This document shows positions 27,238 to 35,823 of a stretch of 64,000 nucleotides of DNA, in pieces; position 1 is the first letter of the stretch; each line of letters starts with the position of its first letter. Below the pieces are notes generated by a model. That model was given only the letters and a program-made list of their open reading frames with translations. It made no database searches and was not told where the DNA came from. Source of the stretch: AP-15 sp963700195 (GTDB lineage Bacteria > Pseudomonadota > Alphaproteobacteria > ATCC43930 > CGMCC-115725); contig CAVOWQ010000058.1 of NCBI GenBank assembly GCA_963700195.1, forward strand, positions 62,001 to 126,000, in the 5' to 3' direction. The position numbers were made by a program, and so were the translations under genes.

Positions 27238-29577
27238 TTAATGCGAGCACAAATACTTAGCTAGTTTGATATCGTCCGGCGTCGGCATGTAGGACGCGAG
27301 CACGTTCGATGCAGTCGCATTAGAAATGAGCGTTTGTGCGTCCGACAAGAGAAGGAAGCGCTCGTGGACAGCCTCATTCGCAGCAGTCGTTACAACGCAG
27401 ACGTAGCCAGCATGGGTACCGTACCGCTCCTGGAGTGATGACGGACGCGGATCACCGGCTGCTTGACGGTTAGTCTTGGTGTCCCAGAAGGGTAAATAGC
27501 CTCCGCTGTTGCCCGCCCCAGCAAAGACCTGGCCGACGCTTACCGGGCCGTTACTTGCATTGGGCCCATACCAGCCGGTTGTGGCCAAGTTCCAACCCAC
27601 ATAAGTACCCAAAGGGGCCTCTCCCAGCACGGTTGGCAAGCCGGTGACGTCTTCGTTGCCGTCCTTATTCACTTTCGTCGCATAGACGGGCAGCACACCG
27701 TTGATGATTGGTGGCTGGATAGTTGGTATGCCACTCTCTTGGTCGTAGTTCTCGCCGGGTCCGAAGTCATAGACAAACGGCGGCCAAGCCTGATCCCCGT
27801 GATACGGAAGACCAGGGATATTGGTGGGAAATCCCTCGGCCGCCGCGTTGTTAGGCACCAGTTCTCCGCGCGCGAGCGTGGGATAGACGCTTGGCGGCAT
27901 CGGCGTACCCGACATGAGCAACTGGATAAAAGCATACGTCAACGCATTGTTGGTAAACGTCTCCGGAATTGGATCTTGGAGAAGCGACTGACCGGCCGGT
28001 GGGGCCGTATTGGGGGCAACCCAGGCGAAGCTGCCCGAGCCACCGCCATGCGTAGCGCCCGGCGAGTAGTACCGATAAACATTCGAAGGCAGCCGAATGT
28101 CCGCAATGCAAGTGAAGCCGCACAGGCTTGCCGAGAACTTTTCGGAATAGAGCTCCGCCGAACCGAAGGTTTCCAGGATCTGCGGACATGTATTGCTGTT
28201 CGCGCAGCGGTGGAGCATGCCGTTTGGCGGAAGGCGACGGGCCAAGTTCGGATAGTCCGCCCACCAGACCGGTGCTTCGTCGCCGCCCATGTACAGGTAC
28301 ATGAGGTTATTCGGCTGACCCCAACGGATGTTCATAACCATCATCCGCCCGTCGATCTGCGGCCAGGCGCCGTCAAAGACAGTGCGGCCGTTTTCGTCCT
28401 TGTTGAAGCCCCAGAAGATAAAGCCATGGATGAATGCGCCCGACTGCGACGAACCAACGGTGTATGTCTTCTTGACGGTGCCGGAGATCGGGTTTGAACC
28501 CCCACCTGGGGCAGCCGTCTCGTAGCGGAGGAAAGAGCCAAGGTCACGAAACGCGGCAAATCCGGCCCCAAGCACTAACGGGTTCTTCGCCGTGTAGGCC
28601 ATTTCATACAGGAGGCTTGGGTTAAACGGGCCGTTTTTCAAACAGATCCAGTTAGGATTTGGCGTGCCGGGCCAACCACCGGGGCAGTATGCCCAGGCCC
28701 ACTGGTCGCTCCGGATACGCGTCTCTTTGCTATCCATGCCTTCAAAGGTTTGAGACGATACGGTCCAGAACTCAGCCCGTTTCGTGTCCATGCTTGCCGG
28801 CTGGTACGGGGCAAATGCCGGGCCCTGAATTACCAACTGCGCCGTGCTTGTGGGCGCACTTCCGACTGCTAAGCCGCATCCATTAGTCCCAGTGCACACG
28901 TGACTGTACACCTGACCAGTGATAGGATCCTTTCCGTTCGGATTGCTTGCCACCGGCACCTGTACGACAAAACTCGCCAAACTCTTGAGGCCCGACGCAC
29001 CCGCGACATCAGATACCTGAGGAGGAGTGAAGACCCCAGTGGTGGTGTTCAGGTTGCCATAAGGTCCAGAGTTCAGGTCAAAGCAGGGATACGGGATCGC
29101 CGGGAACGGTGAGCATTGCGCCAGAAGGTCGCCCTGCCAACCACTCTGAACATAAGTCGCACCTTGTATCAGCGCACTTGTAGTGATCGCGTTGCCTCCT
29201 CGGTTTGGCACCGCGTGGATCATTAGTCCGCTGCGCTGTGTTGGATCGGTCGGTGTGATAATCTCAAAGTTGGCAATGTATTCAACCCTGCCCTTATTCT
29301 TGGGCGCAAGGTCGATATCTGTGATGATCTTGTTGTTGTCAGGATCATTTGGCTTGAGTTCACCAAATATCCGACCCGTGTAGATCGTATAGGATGTCGC
29401 GGAGCCGGGAGTCGACGTTCCCAAAGTGATCGGTGTAAAGTTGACGGTGGCTGTCTGATCGATGACGATCCGTTGGATGTAGGCATCACTGGGCGAACTC
29501 CAGCCGATCACTGCACCGAGCCCGAGAGCCGATACGAGATACTGGAACACCCTGCTTGCCTTCGGGCACATGTTCAT
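27238..29577 (-). CDS. Secreted alpha/beta hydrolase domain protein (Abhydrolase_10 type)
   Basis: Intact, 779 residues. A signal peptide (FQYLVSALGLGAVIGW, cleavage likely after SDA) is followed by a beta-rich N-terminal part with GRIFGELKPNDPDNN and LMIHAVPNRGG. The nucleophile region is TYTVGSSQSGAFIHGFIFWG, a G-x-S-x-S-G elbow. Then come FDGAWPQIDGRMMVMN, a Cys-containing segment (HRCANSNTCPQ, SLCGFTC) and YYSPGATHGGGSG. The length and layout match the large alpha/beta hydrolase domain family found in soil Proteobacteria, often periplasmic and of unknown substrate. Codon use is AT-richer than in its neighbours and the flanks are too, suggesting acquisition by transfer. It stands alone. 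Confidence 0.75.
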   Translation of the reverse strand: MNMCPKASRVFQYLVSALGLGAVIGWSSPSDAYIQRIVIDQTATVNFTPITLGTSTPGSATSYTIYTGRIFGELKPNDPDNNKIITDIDLAPKNKGRVEYIANFEIITPTDPTQRSGLMIHAVPNRGGNAITTSALIQGATYVQSGWQGDLLAQCSPFPAIPYPCFDLNSGPYGNLNTTTGVFTPPQVSDVAGASGLKSLASFVVQVPVASNPNGKDPITGQVYSHVCTGTNGCGLAVGSAPTSTAQLVIQGPAFAPYQPASMDTKRAEFWTVSSQTFEGMDSKETRIRSDQWAWAYCPGGWPGTPNPNWICLKNGPFNPSLLYEMAYTAKNPLVLGAGFAAFRDLGSFLRYETAAPGGGSNPISGTVKKTYTVGSSQSGAFIHGFIFWGFNKDENGRTVFDGAWPQIDGRMMVMNIRWGQPNNLMYLYMGGDEAPVWWADYPNLARRLPPNGMLHRCANSNTCPQILETFGSAELYSEKFSASLCGFTCIADIRLPSNVYRYYSPGATHGGGSGSFAWVAPNTAPPAGQSLLQDPIPETFTNNALTYAFIQLLMSGTPMPPSVYPTLARGELVPNNAAAEGFPTNIPGLPYHGDQAWPPFVYDFGPGENYDQESGIPTIQPPIINGVLPVYATKVNKDGNEDVTGLPTVLGEAPLGTYVGWNLATTGWYGPNASNGPVSVGQVFAGAGNSGGYLPFWDTKTNRQAAGDPRPSSLQERYGTHAGYVCVVTTAANEAVHERFLLLSDAQTLISNATASNVLASYMPTPDDIKLAKYLCSH

Positions 29578-30002
29578 TTGCCTCCCTTTGTGCTTGATCT
29601 GTGTTCTTGACGTGACCGGGACGGTCGCCGCACTTAAATCAACGAAAACATTACCTCACGATCAGAAAAAGCTGTCAACGGACATCCCTCGGATTCCCGA
29701 CGATTTGAAACCAGGATCACGCTTTCTGACGGCTTCGCTAACAGCAAAGGAGTCGAGTTATATCGGGGCAGATCGAAACACGCTCGCAGCCCGCTCCGAG
29801 ATCCTGGAGGGTTGCGCTACTTGAGCGAAATATCGCGGCATCATCCGGATATGAGCTGATCGTCGCCGATGCCCCCTGGCATACCCGGTGTCGACGGCGG
29901 TATCGTAGGATCATGAACGATCTGCCCCGAGATTGTTAGCCCCGGGTTAGCCCCTAGGCACTTTTTGGTACTAAGTGTTTGATATAGATACGTCTGGCTA
30001 TC
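29578..30002. other. Intergenic, nothing recognised
   Basis: AT-richer than average up to about 29820. It must contain the promoter of the leftward secreted hydrolase. No domain, RNA or hairpin of note was seen. Confidence 0.5.
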
Positions 30003-30068
30003 AGGATGTATTACCGGGTGCCCGAATACGTAGATCAAAAAATTCAGCGTTGCTGGAGGCGACGATGA
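30003..30068 (+). pseudogene. 3'-terminal vestige of an MdtG-like MFS gene
   Basis: The frame reads RMYYRVPEYVDQKIQRCWRRR and stops. It matches the last residues of the intact transporter at 25280-26533 (VYYRVPEYADQT); more than 20 bases around GGGTGCCCGAATACG are nearly identical. No other part of the gene is present. Its TGA overlaps the ATG of the sirtuin gene, so the vestige and its GGAGG form the sirtuin's translation start region. Confidence 0.6.
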
Positions 30069-30805
30069 GAGGCATGCGCAACCTTTGGCCCGAGGTCCCC
30101 AAGATCCTCGTCCTGACCGGCGCCGGTATCTCGCGGGAATCCGGGCTTGCGACGTTTCGCGATGCCGGGGGGATCTGGGCGACGGTGCGCCTCGAAGAGG
30201 TGGCGACACCCGAGGCCTTTGCGCGCGATCCGGCGCGGGTGCTGGCCTTCTACGACGCGCGACGGCGGCAATTGCAGCACCCCTCGATCACCCCCAATGC
30301 CGCGCACGAGGCATTGGCCCGGCTCGAAGCGATGCGGCCGGGCGAGGTCATGATCGCCACCCAGAATATCGACGATCTGCACGAGCGTGCCGGGTCACGC
30401 GCCGTCGTCCACATGCACGGTGAGCTACTGAAGGCGCGCTGCACCGCCTGCGGCAAGACCACCGTCTGGTATGACGATTTGACCGGCAATGAGGGCTGCC
30501 CGATCTGCGCGATCGAGGGCCAGCTCCGCCCGCATGTCGTCTGGTTCGGTGAGATGCCATTGGGCCTCGATGCGATTTATCAGGTCCTTGCGCAGTGCAG
30601 GGTCTTCGTTTCTATCGGCACTTCAGGCAGCGTCGAGCCGGCGGCGAGTTTTGTCGAAGAAGCCCGTCGCGCCGGCGCGCACACGGTCGAGCTCAACCTC
30701 GAACCCTCGCACAGCGCCAGCCTTTTCGTCGAACGAAGCTACGGTCCGGCCAGCAAGATTGTGCCGGAATACGTGGCGAAACTGACCTCTGCGCCTCTGT
30801 GGTGA
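30065..30805 (+). CDS. cobB: NAD-dependent protein deacylase (sirtuin, CobB-like)
   Basis: 246 residues. The NAD-binding motif is LTGAGISRESGLATFRDAGG; TQNIDDLHERAG and HMHGELLKARC contain the ribose-contact residues and the catalytic His (~118). Four zinc cysteines are at about 126, 129, 145 and 148. AFYDARRRQL gives the Tyr63-x2-Arg66 pair that marks the desuccinylase-competent class III sirtuins such as E. coli CobB. A GGAGG sits just before ATG 30065. It removes acetyl or succinyl groups from lysines using NAD, in the cytoplasm. The gene is convergent with the luciferase-like oxidoreductase gene. Confidence 0.9.
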   Translation: MRGMRNLWPEVPKILVLTGAGISRESGLATFRDAGGIWATVRLEEVATPEAFARDPARVLAFYDARRRQLQHPSITPNAAHEALARLEAMRPGEVMIATQNIDDLHERAGSRAVVHMHGELLKARCTACGKTTVWYDDLTGNEGCPICAIEGQLRPHVVWFGEMPLGLDAIYQVLAQCRVFVSIGTSGSVEPAASFVEEARRAGAHTVELNLEPSHSASLFVERSYGPASKIVPEYVAKLTSAPLW

Positions 30806-30812
30806 AATTCCT

Positions 30813-31865
30813 CTAGCCGGCAAGGCGGGGTTTGACGTCCTCGCACAGCAGCTGCATTGCTGTCAGCACCTGTTGATGCGGAATGAGGCCGCCGCAATTG
30901 AGCTCGGCGAGAATGCCGGTGAGGCCGATTTCCCGGCGCAGGGTCTTCAGGCGCTCGGCAATCGCCTCCGGGGTGCCGACCAATGCATGATTGCGCAAGC
31001 CGTCTTCATATCGAAGGCTGCGCAATTGGTCGACGCGCCGCATCCGCCGGGCGGCGGTTTCCGGGTCGACCAGCCGCGCCGCGCCTTCGAGCAGGTTCGC
31101 CTGCTCATGGTAGAAATGCATGATGCTTTCCTTAGGCTCGGCGCGGGCGCGCTCCTCGGTCTCGGCGATATAGGTCGGCGCCGAGACGAAGACCTGCCCG
31201 CGGCCGGGGTGCCCCGCTTCCTCCCAGGCGTCGTGATATGTCCGGATCTGCTTGGGGAGGTCATCCCAAGTCGTGTGGCGCACCGAGGCGAAGATCGGCG
31301 CACCGCGCCGGCCGATCGCGGGGAAGGTGTCGGGGGTGCTGGCGGCGATGCGGATCGGCGGCGTCGGCTTCTGGTAAGGCTTTGGCACCACCGCGACGTC
31401 TTTGAAGCTGTGATACTGGCCGCGATACGAGAAGCTCGGCTTGGTCCAGGCCTGTTCGACGATGTCGAGGATTTCGCGGAAGCGGTCGCGGCTTTCGGCG
31501 TAGGACACCCCATAGGCCTCGTAAGTCTGCGCCACGCCGCTGCGACCGACCCCGAAGATCAGTCTGCCGTGGCTCAATTGATCGACGGTCGCGGCCTCCT
31601 CGGCCAATCGCAATGGATGGCACAGCGGCAATACCTGGACGGCGATGCCGATCTTCATGCGCCGGGTACGTGCGGCGATCGCGCTGGCGATGCTGAGCGG
31701 CGCCGACAATACCGACCGCCGCGGCTCGAAATGAAGCTCGGCCAGCCACATCACATCGAGCCCCAGCCGCTCGGCCGCGTCGACCTGCGCGATGGCCTCG
31801 TCAAAGGCCTCGCTCTCGGTCCGGCCCGGAAGTGACGGAAACTCGTGAAACATGCCGAATTCCAT
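30813..31865 (-). CDS. LLM-class flavin-dependent oxidoreductase
   Basis: 350 residues from ATG 31865, which has AGGAG upstream; the frame extends further but without a site. The bacterial luciferase-like fold is indicated by MEFGMFHEFPSLPGRTESE, DVMWLAELHFEPRRSVLSAP, GIAVQVLPLCHPLRLAEEAA, DQLSHGRLIFGVGRSG and ESRDRFREILDIVEQAW. Members use FMN or F420 with O2 or organic substrates. The HPLRLAEEAATVD and SHGRL...GVGRG motifs are typical of the FMN group. No partner flavin reductase is adjacent, and the substrate is unknown. Confidence 0.87.
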   Translation of the reverse strand: MEFGMFHEFPSLPGRTESEAFDEAIAQVDAAERLGLDVMWLAELHFEPRRSVLSAPLSIASAIAARTRRMKIGIAVQVLPLCHPLRLAEEAATVDQLSHGRLIFGVGRSGVAQTYEAYGVSYAESRDRFREILDIVEQAWTKPSFSYRGQYHSFKDVAVVPKPYQKPTPPIRIAASTPDTFPAIGRRGAPIFASVRHTTWDDLPKQIRTYHDAWEEAGHPGRGQVFVSAPTYIAETEERARAEPKESIMHFYHEQANLLEGAARLVDPETAARRMRRVDQLRSLRYEDGLRNHALVGTPEAIAERLKTLRREIGLTGILAELNCGGLIPHQQVLTAMQLLCEDVKPRLAG

Positions 31866-32224
31866 GGGGATGCTCCTGCTGCCGCCAAGATCCGCCGAAC
31901 CTAGCCAAGCCGGCCGCCGCAAGCCATCCCGATCAGGGAGTCATGGTGTGTGAAAACGAGTTGTTCACAACGAGTGTGACGGTCGTAAGACATTTATCCG
32001 GTATTGGATAAGGCTAGTCAAAGTTGCAAAAATGGAGGGTGCACCTGGTCTTCTGCAGTAGAGCGCAAGTTGGAGAATTCTACGAGAACCTAAGCTGCGC
32101 GGCGCGCCAGGCGCGGTTTCCACCCAGTTTTCAACAGGGTTATCCACAGGGCGAGTTTTCGCGTGCTTACCCGCCGCCGATAATCCAAACTGAGGCAGTC
32201 AACGCCACCAACCGCGGATTTCCC
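31866..32224. other. Intergenic region between divergent genes
   Basis: About 360 bp separating the leftward oxidoreductase from the rightward binding protein. It contains GTTGTTCACAAC near 31958 and a TTATCCACA at 32140-32148. No coding sequence is convincing, though the downstream frame stays open back to 32024 with no signal peptide. Promoters for both genes are expected here. Confidence 0.5.
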
Positions 32225-32956
32225 ATGTCTCAAGAAGTCGTCTCCGAGCTTGCCCCGACCGGCGTTCTGCGTGCGGCCATCAATATGGGCAATTTCCTGC
32301 TGGTAACCGGCCGCACTGCGGCGGGCGATCCCGAGGGGGTGGCGCCCGACATGGCGCGGGAGATTGCTTCGCAGCTGGGCGTTCCGGTCGCCTATGTGCC
32401 GTACGCACGGCCGGGCGAGCTTGCAGATGCGGCCGGGACCGGCGTTTGGGACATCGGCCTCATCGGCGCGGAGCCGCAGCGCGCCGAGAAGATCGCCTTT
32501 ACGCCCGCCTATGTCGAGATCGAGGCGACGTATCTGGTGCCGGCGGGATCGTCCCTCAAAAGCATTGCCGATGTCGACAAGCCCGGCGTGCGCATCGCGG
32601 TGAGCGCGCGCAGCGCCTATGATTTGTGGCTCGCGCGCAACATCAAGCATGCCGAAGTCGTGCGCTCGGAGGGTGGCGGCGGTGCCGCGTTCAAGCAATT
32701 CGTCGACGACAAGATGGATGCGCTCGCCGGCTTGCGCCCGGGGCTGCTGTCGGATCTCGAGAAACTGCCCGGAGCGCGCATTCTCGACGGGCAGTTCACC
32801 GCCGTGCAGCAGGCGGTCGGCACCGCGCGGACCAATTCCGCCGGCGCCGCCTTTCTGCGCGACTTTGTCGAGGAGGCGAAGAAATCCGGGCTCGTCGCGC
32901 GCCTGATCGAGCGCCACAAGGTGGTCGGCCGCCTCTCGGTCGCCCCTCCAGCCTAG
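32225..32956 (+). CDS. Bacterial solute-binding protein family 3 without a signal peptide
   Basis: 243 residues of SBP_bac_3 type. It begins SELAPTGVLRAAINMGNFLL, then PDMAREIASQLGVPVAYVPY, VWDIGLIGAEPQRAEKIAFT, YVEIEATYLVPAGSSLKSIA and ends FVEEAKKSGLVARLIERH. The fold normally binds amino acids in the periplasm for ABC uptake, but no export signal precedes this domain at ATG 32225 or in the upstream open frame. No ABC permease is adjacent. A cytoplasmic ligand-sensing role or a missed upstream exon-like indel are both possible. It is followed 20 bp later by the amidase gene, so the two probably formed one operon. Confidence 0.75.
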   Translation: MSQEVVSELAPTGVLRAAINMGNFLLVTGRTAAGDPEGVAPDMAREIASQLGVPVAYVPYARPGELADAAGTGVWDIGLIGAEPQRAEKIAFTPAYVEIEATYLVPAGSSLKSIADVDKPGVRIAVSARSAYDLWLARNIKHAEVVRSEGGGGAAFKQFVDDKMDALAGLRPGLLSDLEKLPGARILDGQFTAVQQAVGTARTNSAGAAFLRDFVEEAKKSGLVARLIERHKVVGRLSVAPPA

Positions 32957-32976
32957 AACAACGCTGAGGGCCCGAG

Positions 32977-33381
32977 ATGGCTGAAGAACTCGCCTTTCTG
33001 ACCATCGCCGAGGCGGCGCGGCTGATCGAGGGAAAGCGGCTGTCGCCGGTCGAATTGACGACCGCGCTGATCCGGCGGACGCAGGCGCTCGACCCGCAGC
33101 TCAACGCATACCTGTTGCTGACCCCTGAGCGGGCGCTCGACCAGGCGCGCCGAGCCGAGCGCGAGATCATGGCGGGCCAATATCGCGGCCCCCTGCACGG
33201 CGTCCCGTTCGGGTTGAAGGACATCTATTCGACGGCCGGCATCCGCACGACCGGCCATTCGAGAATCTGTCTCGAAACGGTTCCCTCCGCCGACGCCACG
33301 ACCGTGCGCAAGCTCTACGAGGCGGGAGCCGTTCTGACCGACAAGCTCGCGACCCATGAATTCGCGCATGGCGGCCCATCG
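32977..33381 (+). pseudogene. Amidase (amidase-signature family), 5' fragment
   Basis: The first ~135 residues of an amidase: FLTIAEAARLIEGKRLSPVE, LDPQLNAYLLLTPERAL, PLHGVPFGLKDIYSTAGI with the catalytic Lys, and TVRKLYEAGAVLTDKLATHEF. The match ends at AHGGPS (about 33380). The next conserved part, with the Ser-cisSer-Lys serines, is absent; the sequence instead enters unrelated DNA and stops at 33436. The remaining C-terminal part resumes at 34708. Loss of both catalytic serines means no active enzyme can be made. The usual family length is about 450-480 residues. Confidence 0.82.
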
Positions 33382-33550
33382 TCCGAGCATCTAGCCTATT
33401 GTACCCCTCGGGCTGCTGCGGTTTGTCTCACGGGGTAGATAACGGAATCGGGGATTGAGGCGATCTTGATGAGGCGGTTCACCCCTGATAATATTTTGCC
33501 CCCATTAGCGTACGTCCGCTACGGACTTACCCGTTCCGAAGGCACATTGG

Positions 33551-33928
33551 GTGAAAAAGCTATTAGCAGTTTATGGGGCACTCGTAACAGCGGTAATCGT
33601 GGTAGGTCTGATCGCTATCCCGATTGTTTTCTCGCCCATCGCTTCCGCGCCCGAGCGCGAGAGCCCCAGAATGGTGGGGGGCCAGGAGCGGTGCTCTACG
33701 GCTCAGGGGGACCTCAAGCGAACGATGGAGAATGCCCCGATCGGGAAAGTCTACGGGCTCACTATCGTCTTCATGTCTCACCCTTATTTGGTAAGACAGA
33801 TCGGTGACTTGATTGATTGCGCAGCGAATGTCATGTTAAACAATAATCAGGAGTACAAGATAAATTACAGCTACTTTAAAAGAGGGAACGATTATCTCAT
33901 TTCATTTGAGATGCCGGAACTCCGGTAG
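33551..33928 (+). CDS. Small membrane-anchored or secreted protein of unknown function
   Basis: 125 residues from GTG 33551. A Lys-Lys start and a hydrophobic stretch (LLAVYGALVTAVIVVGLIAI) of about 24 residues give a signal anchor. The remaining ~95 residues are soluble, with SPRMVGGQERCSTAQGDLKR, IGKVYGLTIVFMSHPYLVRQ, a second Cys in LIDCAANVML, and SYFKRGNDYLISFEMPEL. Two cysteines in the exported part could form a disulfide. No family is recognised. The ribosome-binding site is weak. It lies inside the amidase insertion. Confidence 0.5.
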   Translation: MKKLLAVYGALVTAVIVVGLIAIPIVFSPIASAPERESPRMVGGQERCSTAQGDLKRTMENAPIGKVYGLTIVFMSHPYLVRQIGDLIDCAANVMLNNNQEYKINYSYFKRGNDYLISFEMPELR

Positions 33929-33941
33929 GAACGTTTCGTTC

Positions 33942-34094
33942 TCACACCTTGCGTCGTTCTGGTGCTTGCAGGGGCGGCCGGGGAGGCCTCTTCAGATCTG
34001 CGACTTCGGTTTGCAGCCTCCTCACCGTCTCCTCAAGGGTTTTGACCCGCTCTAAGAGCGCAACCAGGGTCGGGTCGTTCGGGTCAACTGCCAT
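33942..34094 (-). CDS. 50-residue coiled-coil protein
   Basis: ATG 34094 to TGA 33942. The sequence begins MAVDPNDPTLVALLERVKTL and continues EETVRRLQTEVADLK, a regular heptad pattern with Leu/Val at the a and d positions, then a basic Pro-rich tail (RPPRPPLQAPERRKV). GGAG lies about ten bases upstream. A short coiled coil with a Pro/Arg tail resembles SlyX-like peptides in layout, but no specific family can be claimed. It is antisense to the two neighbouring frames and inside the insertion. Confidence 0.5.
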   Translation of the reverse strand: MAVDPNDPTLVALLERVKTLEETVRRLQTEVADLKRPPRPPLQAPERRKV

Positions 34095-34365
34095 TAAATC
34101 GTTTCTCCGTGAAATGGACGTGAGCCATGACCCTCACCATATCATAGGTGTGAACATCGAACTAAGCGACTAACAAACGATCATCTCGAAAGGGAGCTTC
34201 GGCAGATAATCGAGGGTGATCGCTACTTCCTCTCGCCCCGCATCCGCACGTTGCGAGAGATTTCTCGGTAAAATCCGATCCGAATCGCCGTTGAAGCATT
34301 ATGAGCCACCACGAGCCACGGCTAAGAGACGGCATTAGAAGGTAACCTCACCAAGGGAGACAACG

Positions 34366-34569
34366 TTGAGCGAAGTCAATTCGGAATTCATGAAAACACA
34401 GCTTGAGATGCATCGTGAGATACTAGAAACGATGAAGGCAATAAATGTCCGCCTTGAGACACAGAACGAGATAAACGGAACAAATAACGAAATCTTTGCG
34501 GCCATCTCTCAGCGTCTCAACAGCATCGACGAAAGGTTAGCAGCTATCGAGACGCAACAGAGGTCCTGA
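34366..34569 (+). CDS. 67-residue coiled-coil protein
   Basis: Starts at TTG 34366 after a GGGAG. The whole product is predicted helical: MSEVNSEFMKTQLEMHREIL, then ETMKAINVRLETQNEING and ISQRLNSIDERLAAIETQQ, with repeated i, i+3/i+4 hydrophobics. No transmembrane segment or signal is present. ATG 34390 is an alternative start. No family is recognised; small fully coiled-coil proteins often occur in phage-like or plasmid-derived DNA. It is the last gene in the insertion before amidase sequence resumes. Confidence 0.5.
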   Translation: MSEVNSEFMKTQLEMHREILETMKAINVRLETQNEINGTNNEIFAAISQRLNSIDERLAAIETQQRS

Positions 34570-34707
34570 GGTATTCCTGATCCCGGCTGATTCTCATAAA
34601 GAGACAACGATAGATTTTGGGCGGTATTAGGCAGGTGGAAAAGAGAGGTCCGGCTTTATCTCGCCTTCGGACATCTCGAAAACTCTTGCGGCCCAGTGGT
34701 GAAAACC

Positions 34708-35288
34708 AGGCGCAGCGCGAGCGGCGCCGCATGCTGGCCGAAATGGCGCCGATTTATGCCGATTTCGATGTGCTGGTGACGGCGACCGCCGGCGCTCCGG
34801 CACCGCGGCTCGGCGCGTGGCGGACGATCGAATTCTGACGGCGTCCGTCAATGACGACGCCATTCAATGTTACCGGCGGCCCGGCCTTGGCACAGTGCAT
34901 CGGCTTCAGCGATAGGGGCCTGCCGCTGTCGATGCAGATCGTCGGCCGGCCGTTCGACGACGCGACCGTACTGCGGGTCGCGCACGCCTATGAGCAAGCG
35001 ACCCCCTGGCGGGGTCGCCGGCCTCGGCTCCATCCCGAAGCTTCATTCTCGACCGCGCCCCCGCCGGTTCCCGCAGCGGAACCCGCCCAGATCGATGCAG
35101 CCTCGCGAGACGGAGTTGCCATTGCATGCCGCGCTGCTGCTCTGACGCTGACAGAGCGCCAGTTCGAGCTGGCCTGCGCCGCCGCACCTTACGTAATTGC
35201 GATGACCGGCCGCCTCTACCGCGAGCGCGCCTACAGCAAGGAACCAGCCAGTGTGTTCCAGTCTAGCACATATGGGAATAGCAATTAA
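34708..35288 (+). pseudogene. Amidase (amidase-signature family), 3' fragment
   Basis: Amidase homology resumes with QAQRERRRMLAEMAPIYADF, then DVLVTATAGAPAPRLGAW. After an indel near 34837 it continues TTPFNVTGGPALAQCIGFSD, GLPLSMQIVGRPFDDATVL and RVAHAYEQATPW, which are the usual C-terminal blocks of the family. A C-terminal extension with LTLTERQFELACAAAPYVIA is also typical of alphaproteobacterial members. Together with the 5' fragment it makes one gene split by the insertion. Confidence 0.8.
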
Positions 35289-35452
35289 GACATCGCCGCT
35301 AATTTTGCCACATTCACGTACTATCGTGTTTATGCGACAGGATTCGAAGGAAGATTAAGGAAAGTTAACGCCTGTATATTTCTTGTAATAACAGGAGCGC
35401 CGCTTCCCGGAGGTTGTGCGGGGGAGTACAGCACTCCCGTAATCAGAGCATC

Positions 35453-35776
35453 CTATCGCATCGTCGACTTCGGCGTCGGAATGATGCGGGTCACGACCAT
35501 GGCTGAGCGATCGAGGCAATTCGGAACGCGCGGCGCAATCTCGTTCTTCCAGTGGTCGCTTTCGTAGACCGCTTTGTATTGCACCTCGCGCTCGGCTTCG
35601 CTTTCGAAGCGGCGAATCCAGATGTAGACGGAATCGTCAGTCTCGCCACGGAAGCTGCCGCAGATGACCATCCCTTTCGAGGTCTGGAAGGGAATGATTT
35701 CCTGCTCCATGATCCTGACCCACTCATCCATCTTGCCGGGCAGGACCTTGTATTGGCGGAGTTCGTAAAAGGCCAT
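35453..35776 (-). CDS. NIPSNAP-family protein
   Basis: 107 residues from ATG 35776, preceded by GGAG. It begins MAFYELRQYKVLPGKMDEWV, the typical dimeric alpha/beta-barrel opening of NIPSNAP proteins, with IIPFQTSKGMVICGSFRGE and a DDSVYIWIRRFESEAERE strand-helix pair in the middle. Single-domain bacterial NIPSNAP proteins often sit beside catabolic genes and their activity is undefined. It is 47 bp downstream of the hydrolase gene on the same strand, so the two are probably co-transcribed. Confidence 0.85.
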   Translation of the reverse strand: MAFYELRQYKVLPGKMDEWVRIMEQEIIPFQTSKGMVICGSFRGETDDSVYIWIRRFESEAEREVQYKAVYESDHWKNEIAPRVPNCLDRSAMVVTRIIPTPKSTMR

Positions 35777-35823
35777 GTTCCTGGTCTCCTCAGGCTGGTG
35801 ACCAGCCATGCTAACGGCAAGGC

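Larger units (their letters stand above)
33382..34707. mobile_element. 1.3-kb insertion replacing the middle of the amidase gene
   Basis: DNA between the two amidase fragments. It is AT-richer than the flanks and carries three small frames (33551-33928, 33942-34094 on the other strand, 34366-34569) with no similarity to amidases. About 250 amidase codons are missing, so this is a replacement or an insertion followed by deletion, and not a simple transposition. No transposase, terminal inverted repeats or target-site duplication could be found at the edges by eye, so the mechanism is unknown. Confidence 0.55.

Noticed and set aside
32140..32148. TTATCCACA, a perfect DnaA-box match
   Set aside because: A single 9-bp match is expected by chance in 64 kb; no clustered boxes, AT-rich unwinding element or origin genes are nearby.
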